A stretch of 64,000 nucleotides of DNA, taken from Paramacrobiotus metropolitanus. Lineage: Eukaryota; Tardigrada; Eutardigrada; Parachela; Macrobiotidae. Below the pieces are notes generated by a model. That model saw nothing but the letters and a program-made list of their open reading frames with translations. It was not told the origin of the DNA and made no database searches. Position 1 is the stretch's first letter; every line of letters starts with the position of its first letter. Location: the NCBI RefSeq assembly GCF_019649055.1, contig NW_026570265.1, forward strand, positions 124,001 through 188,000. The letters are read 5' to 3'. Positions 52,001-64,000 of the stretch are shown here, piece after piece. Position numbers and translations under genes: made by a program.

Positions 52001-55000
52001 TTATACTGTGACAAGTTCTTCAAGTTGGAGAGGCGATCAGTTAGGCGGCTGATGGTGATAAATGGTTCCCATAATTCATGAATATACACTTCCTGCGAGC
52101 GCTGAATAGTAGTAACGTATAAAGTGGCTGGTGGTCAACGAAGAAAAGTGATTCCATAATAAGTTTCTACATGGTTTTTTCAACAGTTTCGTTTATGAAA
52201 AATCAAGAGCGCCATTTCGAGTTAACATTCTTACAGTTGTGCTTACAATTTGCTGTAAGAATCCAATGCACTCAGTGAACCGAGATTTGCTGACACGCTC
52301 ATCTTTCGACGCCATTGCTTCGAAGTTCCTCCAGGACACACACACCACGTTCTTATCGCGCAGTGTCGATACTTCATCATACAATTCCACCCAGCCAAGA
52401 GGGATTGGGCGTGATAAATGTGGGAAAGTATTTGCGTCCAAACAAGCATTGAGCAAATGTTTACGAAGGGGATCGATCCCTTGTCCTGACTGGCAACTTG
52501 CCGTAACGAACATTTTTATCGTGTATTTTTCATCCACCTGGCGCTGTAATTCGTGGATTTTCCCTTCAAACATAGCACCATCTGGAAGGTCTCTGAAATT
52601 ACACAGACGTCTCTACATAGCGTCGTTAAAGGCTGCACTTGTTTGGGAATGGAAATTAACTTAAACCGGAAATGTGCAGATCTAAAGTTTTAAACAACTA
52701 AATAAAGTGATGTGAGTTTAGATCGTCGTTTTAAAAGCATCATAAATCTAGTCCCCTTTTAACAAAACATCATGCTAGCACCAAAAACAATTGCATAAAC
52801 AGCTACGTACGCCATACATAAATACAAAAAAAAACAAAAAGAAAGTTTGTTCACAAAAAGAAAGAATTGCATATAATTATATGGCATTCATGACCTTTAG
52901 GTTTTTGTAGCACAATGCAACAGGACTTACTGCAATAAAGCGAGTTCGACATTGATGCTGTTTTTGCGAACAAGGTCGGCACTGTCAATTGACCTTTTGA
53001 TTATGTCCATTCGCGATAAGCACTCTTCATGAGCATATTTATCCGCACGGGTGGCCACCACATAAATGTGTGGCCGCCGTGCTTTGCCATATATGGTGTG
53101 TATTAATAAAGGTATTTTTTCCACACTGCTCGAATCCTCGAAGTTACACACACAAATATACACAGACGCATCGCTGAAGAACACCGGGTGCACACCACGC
53201 AGCACATCCCGGCCATCACAATCCCACACTTCTACGGTGAGGTCCTTCTCGTCCTCGCTGATGTCTTTTGTTACAGCACTATCTGCAATGGATGAAAGGT
53301 TGCCAACACGCACAGAAAATACACACGATGCTGGAATGTGTATTGATTATTTAAACGAACGTACCCCATGCATTCTCTTTGAAAGGCTGCCAAACGTGAA
53401 TATTTACACCTGTAACAAACATACAACATAAGGTCTGCTGCCTGCATATTGTACATCGCACTGCATATCGTAAATAAGTGATATGTGTGCAAAACATAAC
53501 TTTCAGGAGATTGAAGAAGGGCTTTGAAGCAAGTCAACAAAGTCTACAGTTCGATAAAATATATATAAGAAATACGGCATCCTGCAACGCGGTATCCCTG
53601 TAGAAGATGTTTGCGTGCCGGAGAAGTTATAATATAGGCTCAAACAGTATGCGATACTATTACCAGTAATAAGACAACAGAATGCCTTTTACGTAACTTT
53701 ATACTAACCAACTAATTAGAAGTTACTATCCAACTAATTATTCAAACACAAAGTATTGTAATTGGCTTCTGTATCGGTTATTTTCAAAAGTTACGACTAT
53801 TTTGATTTGCTCTTTGCAGCGGTTAACACGTGCTAATGTACTCTAATTTTGCAATCGACGAAAAACGTTAAGGTCAGTGTGGCGAAAATTGGAAAACAAG
53901 AGATTTATAGTCGTGATGCTAAGGCCAAACTAGTTAAAATAAAATGGAATAATAAATATGACTCTTGATAAAATGCTAATTAACGACTTCTTTTATTTCT
54001 TACAGTGCACAAACACTATGTACCCACGCTTATTTACTTAACTATGAAGTCCTGCGATTGCAGATTATTTCTTTCTTTTACGTACAGTAATACCGCTTGT
54101 ACATTCAGCCGGATAGTTCTTTCGTGCTTCTTTAACCTCAAGCCATCAACTTTAAACGCATATATATATACCAAAAAAATTACTTATAAGGCAAATAATT
54201 TTTTTCAATACAGTCGTAATAATAACGCATTATTATATTAAGCATAAGCGAATCATCACGACATTTCGGTAATATAAGCGGACAACAACTACCTTCTGAA
54301 ATGAATGTCGGAGCGTGATGTGCTTGTTTGCCCATCAAGGCAGTTAGCACGGCAGTTTTTCCGCTTCCCGTCGTTCCCAGAATGAAAGCTTTTAGCCGAT
54401 AATTAAGATTTCTGGATTCAAAGTGATTGAGAATAGCTACAACTGATGAGGATGTAGCCGATACTCCAGCACTGATTTCGTCCGGAATCCCCATTGCGTT
54501 TAATTCCCGGCACATAGTCAGGGAGATCTCTTTTAGCGTTGATCTACGCTTAATAATTGAGGCCGGTATGCGCGTAATTGACGTCCCATCCAGCTTTATC
54601 CTAACAATGGTTGTACAGTAGCGAATAATTGCCTGCAGGGCGAGATCTTTGATTTTGGGATTCCAGCTAAGATTGACATAGCGTAGATGGATGGCATGAG
54701 TGGCCAGCTCCTTCACACCATAATCCGTAATCTTGGCACAGTGCGACAAATCAACATAGTGCAAATTACTACAGTACTTGGCCAGTATCCACAGTGTGGA
54801 GTCGGTAATGTTGGTTTTAAACAGTTCAATGTGGCGTAATAGTTTACAATTGGTAGCAATATACTCCACACAGCGATCGGTGATCTGTGGACAGTCGCCC
54901 AAGGAAATGGCATTTAACGAGCCGAAATAGCAGTCAACAGCGTAGTTGACATGGAAGTCAAAAATGTCATCAAATCCGATAAATTTCACGCTGTGCAACT

Positions 55001-58000
55001 CCAAAGGAATATGAGTAACCCTGAAAACAATGTTGCCTCGTTAAGCTGTACTGACAAAACGGAGTGCTATAAACCTTTATGATTTAATGCAGTGAATATG
55101 GGAAGTGTAATACTGCAATAAAGTTTGGAGTCTGCTTGCAAACACTTGCGATTAGGGCGTGAGCGGTGTATAAGCAACCACTATTGATCGCTCCTGATTA
55201 AAAGAGCCGACTGGCTACCGTCTGTCGTATGAAAGGATCAATCTTTGTTTCCGAACTTACACACTCCAGGTTGTAAAGTTCCATTGCAAAACTCTAATGT
55301 TAATCGTTGATTTATCGATCTGATTAAATTATGGTAGGTGACTAGGGGTGGTTAGGCACAGGATGCATTCAATGGCATTTCGACTTTAGTGATTCATAAT
55401 TTTAATTATGTTATGCAGCTTATCACTTGTTGCAGCAAGCGAAATCCGCTGGCTGCTTACTAAATTTAAATGGATCCTTCAAATTTAACCAGGTCACTGT
55501 CAAACGTATGGAATTTGCTGCTTATAACGTTTCTGTAATATTATTACTTAGGATAAACATAAACATCGTAAACATAAACATCGTAATTTCGTAAACGTAT
55601 ATAGCGAATACGGGGTTTCGGCAGGCAGTAAGTAAGCCTTCGTAATCAGCAATTAATGGACTAACTATTATATTTCACATAATTATGCAATACTCAACAG
55701 TTCATGGATGGGATTGTCGGGCCATGGCTTCCTTTTCGTATGCACAAATGCAATGTTCTGCAGCTCTTGAAGGTTGGTACCGATGTGCTTGAGGCATCTG
55801 TGGTCAATACCAAAGCAATCCTCGAATTGCAGAGCTCGAAGGTGTTTACACCGCGTTACTAAATGCTCTAAATGGTTCAAATCAAACTGGTTGTGACCTT
55901 CCACTTCCTGCAAACAACAGCAAAAAGCAACAAACCATTATAATTACCCTTACATATACTTGCGTATTTCAGACGCATAGAGGCAATATTTACTATTTGC
56001 TAGCAAAAACTCGATGATAGTATAAACAAGTTGATGCGTTGCTGCAGAAAAATAACGTTCACACCATTCCGAAATGAATAGGCCATCTTACCAGAGATCT
56101 CTGATGCCGCAAACTGCTGCTCATATTTATCGCGAATATCACGGGCTCCGTAAATGCTCATTTTCTTGCTTATGATTATAATTATTACTCACAAAATGGG
56201 GCGCAACGGTAGCACGTTATGGTAGAAAGGATGTATTTACCTTAATTTCAAAAGACAGCAATTTAGGCGTAACGCATCCAACAATATCATGGAGCTGCGA
56301 TCCGGAAAGCTGAGTGCACGCTCGTAATCTTAGCACCTTCAGATGATCCGAAAGGTGGATAATCAGGGTCTGTACACAAAAGCCGGGAAACCTCAGGCAG
56401 TATTCTCATAATTAAGAAACACCTAATACAGCCTATGTCGAGCCTTAGAAGTACTGGAGCAGTAAGTTACTAACTTAAAATGATTATATGGACGGTGGTA
56501 GTTTAAATTCAGCGAATCGAACCTATCACTAATCAAGCATTTAGTATAAATGCATGGGCAGAAATTAGGAAAGAAAGATAATTAAATATAAGTAACATAA
56601 TTATTATAGTTAAATAGATGCTGGGTTAAATCTGCCGCGCTCAAAATCATAAATTGGCAACTCATACACATTAAATAGAGCGCTGAGATGGGTTAACGTG
56701 GTGAAAGAAGATTAATGTAACGATTGTTAAGTCACGCTTCTGGAAATACAACTTTCAAGTTCGACAACTCTAAAAAATAGTAAACCGTAATGCTGTTTTT
56801 TGGGCAAGCTCAGAGCGAAGCAATACAGTAGCCATTTTGCAAAATGCAACAGAATGATTTGCATAAAAAATGCTAAAATTAATTTTTCATGGTAATGTAC
56901 GAGCTAACGATTAGAGAATTGTGGAATTGTTCGTGTTTAGCTCACGACTGTTAAAAGGGCAAGATCTGGCTCCCACTGTTCCACATTACGGTAATACAAT
57001 CACGTAGAATATCAAAAAACGCATATAATTACATGTTACCAAAAATTAACAAAATCAGAACTGGATTTTTTGTCGGCATCACGCTTGATCGAGTGTTAAT
57101 CGTCATCAAGATGTAATAACCATTTATGACATTTCATGCATAACTGGTTACGATTGGCTGTTCTTTCGCTATGAACTATAAAGATGCTAATTATCTGTAC
57201 TGAGGTTTTGTAAGATCATAGTAAAAATCTCATTAAGGTCACATTGTAAGTTTTCTTTTTTCTGTTATTTGGTTGGTCCCGAGAAAGATAAATAACGTCA
57301 AAACTCATAAATGTCCACTATTTTTAACCTACATTTTTGAAATTTATTATACAATGAAAATGGCACAAACGGTTTGCAGAATCGTAGATGTCTACGAGTA
57401 GCTGTTTACTTCTAACGCCAGACCAGTGTAGTTTGGGAATCGGAAAACACGTCATGCATTGTGTATACTCCCAGTGTGATTAAAAAGTAAGTATTGTTAC
57501 GATTATCCACTACCTGACAGCACCTGTGCATTATGATGTGTGGAATTAATCGAAGTTTATACTATGGAATCGAGTATCGACAGACACGACAGCTGTTTTG
57601 GGATAGTGCTGCATATGCATCATGCCTACTTACATAATATTGTAATCGATTATTTAATATCATTATGTCTGGGAAAGCCTATCCCAGACTTCTGAGCACT
57701 GTTTAACTGCACGTACACATATCCCATCCTTACTTGGATATCATCTAGGCTTTCCGCAGCAGTAATTGTAATGTCAGTCGTGATGGTTTCCGCACCAGCC
57801 TCATGATCGGAGCGCGATGCCGGGCCAGGTGAAGACGTGCCTGTAACCGCTTCCGCTGGTGTAGTGAAGCGGCGTTTTAAGCTGCGCGCACGACCCGCTG
57901 ACAAAGGCCGAGATATGGTGCTGTTGGGCAGGGAGGTTTTACTGGAGCTAATACTACCGCTACGGGCCACAGCGGTTGCCAACGCTGGTGTTTCGTCGCC

Positions 58001-58045
58001 AGTTTGATTAACTGTCAAGGAGGCTTTTCTGGCCTGACCATCCAT
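49047..58045 (-). CDS. ROCO-family protein: LRR-CC-type repeats, Roc GTPase, COR, C-terminal CaaX box
   Basis: Thirteen exons: 57734-58045, 56241-56369, 55694-55907, 55263-55293, 54293-55020, 52931-53282, 52247-52592, 51958-52092, 51652-51913, 51264-51466, 50746-51102, 49926-50103, 49047-49672; about 1290 codons. Residues 1-104 are Ser/Thr-rich. Leucine-rich repeats of the FBXL/AMN1 (LRR-CC) type follow to about 400 (CPQITDRCVEYIATNC, LSHCAKITDYGVKELA). Roc: P-loop GTTGSGKT (444-451), G3-like DCDG (493-496), G4-like TRAD (550-553). COR: GVILDARAL, ILASALEDIPNKGLI, then the C-terminal half with YYWKRGVL. There is no kinase domain. The Pro-rich tail ends KARSRACAIL, a CaaX box predicted for geranylgeranylation. 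Exon 8 ends in frame with TAG (51958-51960) directly before its donor; see findings. Exons 2-4 and the 31-base exon are the weakest. Confidence 0.82.
55555..55584. repeat. Two 15-bp tandem copies in a ROCO intron
   Basis: AAACATAAACATCGT is repeated twice, perfectly and head to tail. Confidence 0.85.
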
Positions 58046-60451
58046 ACTATCCGTACAGCATTAACATAATCCATCAATTGGCCGCATCAGGAATCGGTCG
58101 ACGCGGGCACAACGGAAACGATATTGACGAAAAGTCTTGACGTTCAATAGCGCATTATTCATGAAGAATTACCGGCGTTTTCACAGTAACGGATAAAGCA
58201 CTTGTTGGGATAACTTCCCATTAAGTAAACAAGAACCTGCCAGATATGTATTTCTATTTCTGCCCGATTGTCAATGATCGATAAAAAGCGCAATATTTGT
58301 TAGCAAAATATATGGATTACGGATGCCTATATGCTCGCGCAGACACGTCGGGGAACGTTATTAAGCACCTCCAGTACTGGCGAAGGAAAGATTCTGGTCT
58401 GTCCTTATTGATTAATAGAAATTTCAAATAATTCATTGATCGAAGAATATAACATGAATGGTCCAGCCGAAGCAGTCATGATCCATATACATCAACGCCT
58501 CAATGCTTTAGAGTGACAACACACAGACGCTCAAAAACGTACAATTTGCACAAACGAAATGCTGGATCTGCATTGGTGTTGTGGGATGTAATAAGTACAT
58601 GTAATGGGAATCATCTGGATACTCGGTTTGCGTGCGCGGTAACTGCGTTCATTTTAGAACGTTTGCTTACACAGGATGAACGAATGGTGCGCCGGGACGG
58701 TGCAAGATACTCTGTATTGTCATATGCTTGGATGTACACGCCTTTATCAGGGTCTCTGTCTTAACTCGCATTCTGTCAGGGTATTCGTGCTCTATCCACT
58801 GAAGTGAAGGGTTTGTTTGTCTGCTTTTTTAGTCTCATCCATTTTACACTGCACCAACCCAACCAGGAAGTAAAATACCGCAATTAGGACGACGTGAAGT
58901 CAAATCCATTAGTGCATAACATTACGTACCCATAATACAAAGTACGTATCATGATCAGTAAAACACAACAAGCTCACTGCAACCCTTAATTCGGCACCTT
59001 TGTATTTATACATCTGTTTGGATTTATGCATACAGATAGAAACGTATTCTTTATGTGTGTGCTAGACATAACCCTAATGTAAAACAAGAAAACCACTGAC
59101 TTCTGATGTATGTTATCAATACAGGATTTGCGATGAAAAGAACAGCGAAAAGGCGGCCCAGAATAATTTAACCAAAGGCGCGTCCATTTTAAGGCGGCAG
59201 TCCATAAATTAATAACGCAAACCTAGAAAATATTAATGTCAGTCGTACAATATGTATGAATTTTTTCGAAGCGGAAGCGCACGTATAATACGGGGCACAA
59301 TGTCGGGACGGTACGCCGCTAGGTCGGTATTGTGGTCAGTATCTGACGAGGTGGTAAACACATTCTACTCCGTGTTACAAGCTCAAGAAAAAGGAAACTA
59401 CGATCGCGTTCGGGTACTAACTACAGTAATTAATACTGAACAAGATACAGTTGCAGAAGAACACCGTAAAGGTACAGAGCATACAAGAAAATACTGATTT
59501 AATAAATCACTATTTTTTTGTTTGGCTCGGTATCCGTCAACTCTTTTTTGGGTAGGGATTGTCAAAAGCACCACTAGTTACTTCGAGTGTTTTCTGACAG
59601 TGGGAAAAGCACCCATAATATTACAGGCGTCGGCAAACCTAATCAGCACAGTAGCACCCTCGTAACGACGATATTTAGGAAACACCTGAAAATGACAGAC
59701 TGCTTTATTTACGCTGCTAAGAACTTCACCGTATCCTCAAAGTCTGATTAAACAAAAAGGATCAGACTTTTGTTTAAGTCAAAATTTCGGTTTGGCTTTG
59801 CGGTGTAATCCTGTAAGTATGTGTACTATGTATGTAGTCGGCTGTAGCCGTGGATGACGATGTGTAAAACACAAGGTTCATGATAAGTTTTTCTTAAAAA
59901 CAATTTATAAACTAACCAAAAAAATTTCCAATAGCCTGGTAAGATATTTCCATTAAAAAGAGCTAGTGACTGTAGTGCGATAATAATAATAATAATCGTA
60001 CACTTATGTATGTTACTTTTTATAATAATTTTATGGAGATTGAATTGATAGAAATAAGAATAAAAAGTTTAAGTTTGGAGATTATGCGTGGTAATGCTAT
60101 GAGTGTTTTGTGCACAGTCCCTTCCCACGTTAATTGGGACAAATTCTTCATTTGATTATATTTGTTGAGCGAAGCTCGCCTTGTACATATTGAGAAATAA
60201 AAGAATAAAAGTATAGGAGAGGTGGTTGGTTGGAGTACATCCTCCAAAAAATAATCTCTTGTTAGTTCAAGTTAGTCAGATTTTTAAAATTTATGCGCGC
60301 TGTGGCGAAGCATTATCTGTATCTGTATTATTGTACACGGGCTATGTCCAATAATGGATTGTCCAAATGCAAAACTTTTACCATAGTTCTTGTAAAGTTC
60401 CAGAGGTTTTGTGGTCATGGTAAACCGCACACAAACATCTGTATTCGTACT

Positions 60452-60571
60452 ATGTCAAAAAAAGTCTACGCTGACCTTTGCCAGCGCTCTCTACAAGACT
60501 ACAAAGGCGATCCTCGCTTCAGATCTGGTGCCTTCGCCGAAATCCAACATAAGCATTTAGCGGCAACATAG
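60452..60571 (+). pseudogene. Possible histone H3 fragment
   Basis: An open stretch contains QDYKGDPRFRSGAFAEIQ (60494-60547). It matches the start of the H3 alpha-2 region, QDFKTDLRFQSSAVMALQ, at 9 of 18 residues with further similar ones. Resemblance stops after it and a TAG follows at once. No other H3 part is recognisable. It may be a decayed H3 copy or chance. Confidence 0.3.
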
Positions 60572-61068
60572 AAAACATAGCAGAGAAGATTTTGTTAGAG
60601 CTTGTCCTCACTATTGTGTTTTTTGGTTATGCATTCCAATACCCAATTATGAATTTTCTAAACCGTTAGCGTTAAGTTTGCACGATGCTAATGCACTTTT
60701 GTAAGTAACTCGTAACTCGTATTAATTTTACTTTCGCCGCACAACTTGCCGATTTGTCTAACTCTCATATACTGCTACGTCCAAATTCCAATAACGAGTT
60801 AAAGGGATTCGTGTTAGTCCGCAATATTTGTTTTAGGTCAGTATTCCCTTTCTGGTCCTATTACTTCTATTTTTTGGTTATCGGAATCATAATCGGATAC
60901 CCACAGAAAACGGAAGTAAAATAAAAGAAAATCACTACAGCACTGCAATTGCGTTGCAAATATATGGTGGGAAGCACTTCGACTGACGTGTGAACTGCGA
61001 ACCGAACTGGAAACTTGACAAGCGGCCTGCAGCGTCTTGGCGCTACCGAAAAGGCAATCAGTACAGTT

Positions 61069-61108
61069 CACTTTTCGGCGATCGGGTTTCATAGAGTGCC
61101 GAAAAGTG
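61069..61108. repeat. 11-bp perfect inverted repeat upstream of striatin
   Basis: CACTTTTCGGC (61069-61079) and GCCGAAAAGTG (61098-61108) pair perfectly around 18 bases, about 325 bases before the striatin ATG. It could be a paired binding site; the loop does not match the histone 3' stem-loop. Confidence 0.6.
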
Positions 61109-61432
61109 GGCTCATACATGATTGCTCCCTGTCTGGCCTTCCAGTAGCTGCCGCTGCCAACGATTGCAGGGCTGGCATGACTTAAATAATTGATTTGGAA
61201 CAAACGGTCCAATACGACCAAGAGAGTGGGTTTCTTAACTTTTCTTTAAATGTGAATCGAATTTGTAAACTGGATTCTGCCTGATCTGCCGTGCACTTTA
61301 TCGACCGTCTCGTACTCGCCACAACGACAAGGTAATCTGAGACGGTGTTTCTAACGAGATTTCTTCCACGCAGCGCGATCATGCGCTATTGCCGTCAATC
61401 ACGGATCTTGTAGTTGTGTTTTTCTGTGCGCG

Positions 61433-64000
61433 ATGAGTGCCAACATGGATGTGGGTGCTGCTGATGGAAAATCGAGCAGTCGACCCAAGGAAGCTGCTCC
61501 TGACAAGCAGGCACGTTTCAATCCCGCGTACAACAGTGGCGATCCGTCTGGCTCTACTTCCCCGTATCCCAATATCCCTCCAACTCCCCCCGTTGCCTCG
61601 CAGAATGCCAATGCGACATATGGTGGATCGTTTGAGAGTGGCAGTCCGGTTAGCAGTGATCCGTCGGTGCAGAATAATCCCGCTGCCGCGTCTCCTCAAC
61701 CCAACCGCATCAAAACCCCCTCTCCCAATTATCCCGCGGATATGCAGCCAGCCAAGACACCCCTGGAATATCAGCGACCCCAGTACACATTTCCAGGCGT
61801 CCTACACTTCCTGCAGCATGAATGGACGCGTTTTGAGTTGGACCGCGCCCAGTGGGAAGTGGAGCGGGCCGAGCTGCAGGCGCGCGTTGCCTTTCTGCAG
61901 GGTGAGCGCAAATCTCAAGAAAGTCTTAAAGTAGATCTGGTCCGCCGTATCAAAATGCTGGAATTGGCGCTGCGGCAGGAGCGACAGAAGTTTGCTCGTT
62001 ATAAAGTGGAGATGGAGGGCGCACAGCCTGTTAATAATGATGCGGGCAAAGCCAGTGAGGAGTTCAATCATGAGTACGGGATGAGTGATCTGGGATATGG
62101 TGATTATGTGCGCGATACGGCGGAAGACAGTAGTGCTCTAATATCGGGTATTTCCTGGAAGGAAGGTCGTCATCTGCTGCGGCAGTATCTGAAGGAGATC
62201 GGCTATACGGATACGCTCATTCACCTGCGCTCAGCCCGTGTGCGTCAGCTGGTCGGCAATGCTAATCGGCGGGTGGGGAACCCGCGGGGAGCGAACGCCG
62301 CCAACGCCACGGACGAGCAGGAACGCGTGAAGGATGTGCCCAAATCTGTGATGGATAATGCGCTAATGGTAGCGGAGAATGCTATTTGTGCCACATTTAA
62401 CCTGCTTAATCCGCATCCTTTGCAGTCGTCGCGGGAGGCGGAAGACAGTGATGAGGGCGAGGATGACGAGGAAGAGGGGGGTTCGTCGTTTACCAGTGTG
62501 TTTCAGCGGGATAAAAAGTCCAGAAAGACCATCATCCCCATGCGACCGCCCAAAAGTGCCAGCAATGAGGATATGGCGCAGGTGATCGGGGACGCCGATA
62601 CGGAGGCAGCAATAAAGGAGTTCGATTTTTTGGGCGCGGACACTGAGGGCAGTGGGGAGGCGCGCAGTGGGGATGGCGAAGAGTGGCCGTCATCGCCGAA
62701 TTTGGCTCGCATGAAGGAAGAGTTTCGCAATGAGCAGAAGGATCGTCGTGGAATGAGCCGGCCTAAACGTACGCAGCTGCAGGAGATGCTGCAGAATCTG
62801 AAGCAGGAGGAGGATATTACCGATCTCACCGCATCAAACAAGTACAGCCTTTCATTTTCGGCTCTTCCCGAGATATCATTTCCCACCGGTGATGGAGGCC
62901 CGGATGGATCATTTGGTCTGGGTGAATTGGCAGGCTTAACAGTTAACAATGATACTGAAAGTGGAAATTATGACGTAAGTTTACTCTTTCACATATACCA
63001 CAATGTTGCATGGTTTTTCTTTGCTATTTGATCGCCGATCCGTGTATGGGCTATCTGACATGTGAAAATTAAGTGCGGATCACCTGTAAATCGCCTCAGT
63101 TATGGTAGCAATATTGGTGTTATTGAATGTTGCAGTTATCAGCGAATCGCGATGGCAGCACGCGCAAGAGTTGGTCCACCAAGTACAGTCTTCGCAGTCA
63201 TTTTGACGGTGTACGCTCACTGACATTTCACCCGGAAGATTTAATGCTCATGACAGCATCCGATGATGGAACGCTGAAATACTGGAATCTTTTCCGTAAC
63301 TGGAATGGCAACAAAAAAGCCTCGTCCGTGGATTTTGAGCCGGTTTACACATTTCGCGGCCATATGTAGGTTTTTATCGGCAGTCATTCTTTGATTAACG
63401 AGTCCTAATTCTGTATTCTGTGATTGTAGAGGCCCGGTTCTCTCCACAGCCATGTCTAACAGCGGTGAATATTGCATCAGCGGTGGCGCTGATTCCACAA
63501 TACGCTTCTGGAATCTCTCCTGCACAACTGGTGATCCCTATGAGGCCTACGATCCCGCCATCGTCGGACCCATCTTGGAGCAGCATACGGATGCCGTCTG
63601 GCATTTGGCACATCATCCCCTGCAGCCGCTGATGGTGTCCTGTAGTGCGGACGGTCGCATAATCTGGTGGAATACGGAGAATAACAGCATGCTAACGCAG
63701 ATGGCTGTCTCCGATTGGGGCGCTCCCACATGCGCGGACATTTTCCCCAATGAGACGGCCAAGTTCTCGGCGTCGTTTGCTCATGATGCGGCTATGTTCG
63801 ATGTGGAAACGGGCAAAGCAGTGGTCAAACTGAAAATTCCTGATAATCCGGATGATTACATTTACCGTATTGTTAATCATCCCAGTCTTCCCATTGCAAT
63901 AACCGCTCATGAGGACCGGCAGGTGCGCTTTTTTGACACTAATACGGGTGAACTGATCAACTCGATGGTGGCCCATCTGGATGCCGTGTCCTCATTGGCC
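61433..64000 (+). CDS. STRN: Striatin, STRIPAK scaffold (3' end outside the window)
   Basis: Exons 61433-62974, 63136-63365 and 63430 to the window end, giving the first 781 residues in phase. Residues 1-110 are Pro/Ser-rich, an N-terminal extension. Residues 115-190 hold the family core: [19 protein letters not shown] (caveolin-binding type) running into a coiled coil that binds PP2A A/C. The next conserved block ([23 protein letters not shown]) is also striatin-specific. WD40 repeats start near 535 ([28 protein letters not shown]) and continue to the edge. Striatin is the PP2A B''' subunit that carries MST/GCKIII kinases in the STRIPAK complex. The large first exon is GC-richer than the surrounding DNA. 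The remaining WD repeats lie beyond base 64000. Confidence 0.95.

Larger units (their letters stand above)
58046..61432. promoter_or_regulatory. Long divergent upstream region of the ROCO and striatin genes
   Basis: About 3.4 kb without a confident gene. It contains a histone-H3-like fragment (60452-60571) and a hairpin near the striatin start (61069-61108). Both flanking genes are transcribed outward, so their promoters must lie here. Confidence 0.4.

Noticed and set aside
61069-61108. Histone-type 3' stem-loop
   Set aside because: The stem and loop do not match the conserved histone mRNA element, and it lies far from the H3-like fragment in the wrong relation.

Overview
The window is nuclear DNA from an animal. 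Genes are split by many short GT-AG introns, often 55-80 bases. AATAAA signals follow several stops. The gene set is metazoan: KDM7-type histone demethylase, POLD2, MCM2, ABCB7, dihydrolipoyl dehydrogenase, striatin, SLC22 carriers, a class A GPCR, a WASP-type WH1 protein and a ROCO GTPase. Compact introns and divergent accessory genes suggest a small-genome ecdysozoan, perhaps a tardigrade; that is inference. I saw no operon, CRISPR array, tRNA or rRNA.

Layout from left to right: a Harbinger-like MITE (943-1112); KDM7 (+, 2840-5772); an intronless GPCR (-, 7169-8737); POLD2 (-, 9925-12957), head to head with a small membrane protein (+, 13159-13542); a degenerate arginine-methyltransferase-like gene (-, 14574-17015) with a near-perfect 94-bp hairpin filling one intron; PPP1R2 (+, 17857-19188); ABCB7 (-, 20595-23717); an unrecognised nuclear-type protein (+, 24824-27164); two SLC22 paralogues (-, 27740-30381 and 36928-39870) on either side of an intronless WH1+CRIB protein (-, 32202-33038); MCM2 (-, 40848-44576) divergent from DLD (+, 45479-48324); DLD convergent with a large ROCO gene (-, 49047-58045); a mostly empty 3.4 kb; and striatin (+, from 61433, cut by the window end).

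The genes are mostly independent housekeeping units. POLD2 and MCM2 both act in DNA replication. ABCB7 and DLD both act in mitochondria. The SLC22 pair is a local duplication.

Three genes (POLD2, the second SLC22, the 24.8-27.2 kb gene) each lack one base relative to the frame their homology or exon phases require, and the ROCO gene has an in-frame TAG at an exon end. These may be assembly errors, alleles or real lesions. The least ordinary items are the ROCO protein (LRR-CC-type repeats, Roc-COR and a C-terminal CaaX box), the WH1+CRIB protein with no VCA, the PRMT-like protein with an altered active site, and the intronic hairpin. Exon coordinates were worked out by hand from splice sites, phase and family homology; single-base slips are possible.
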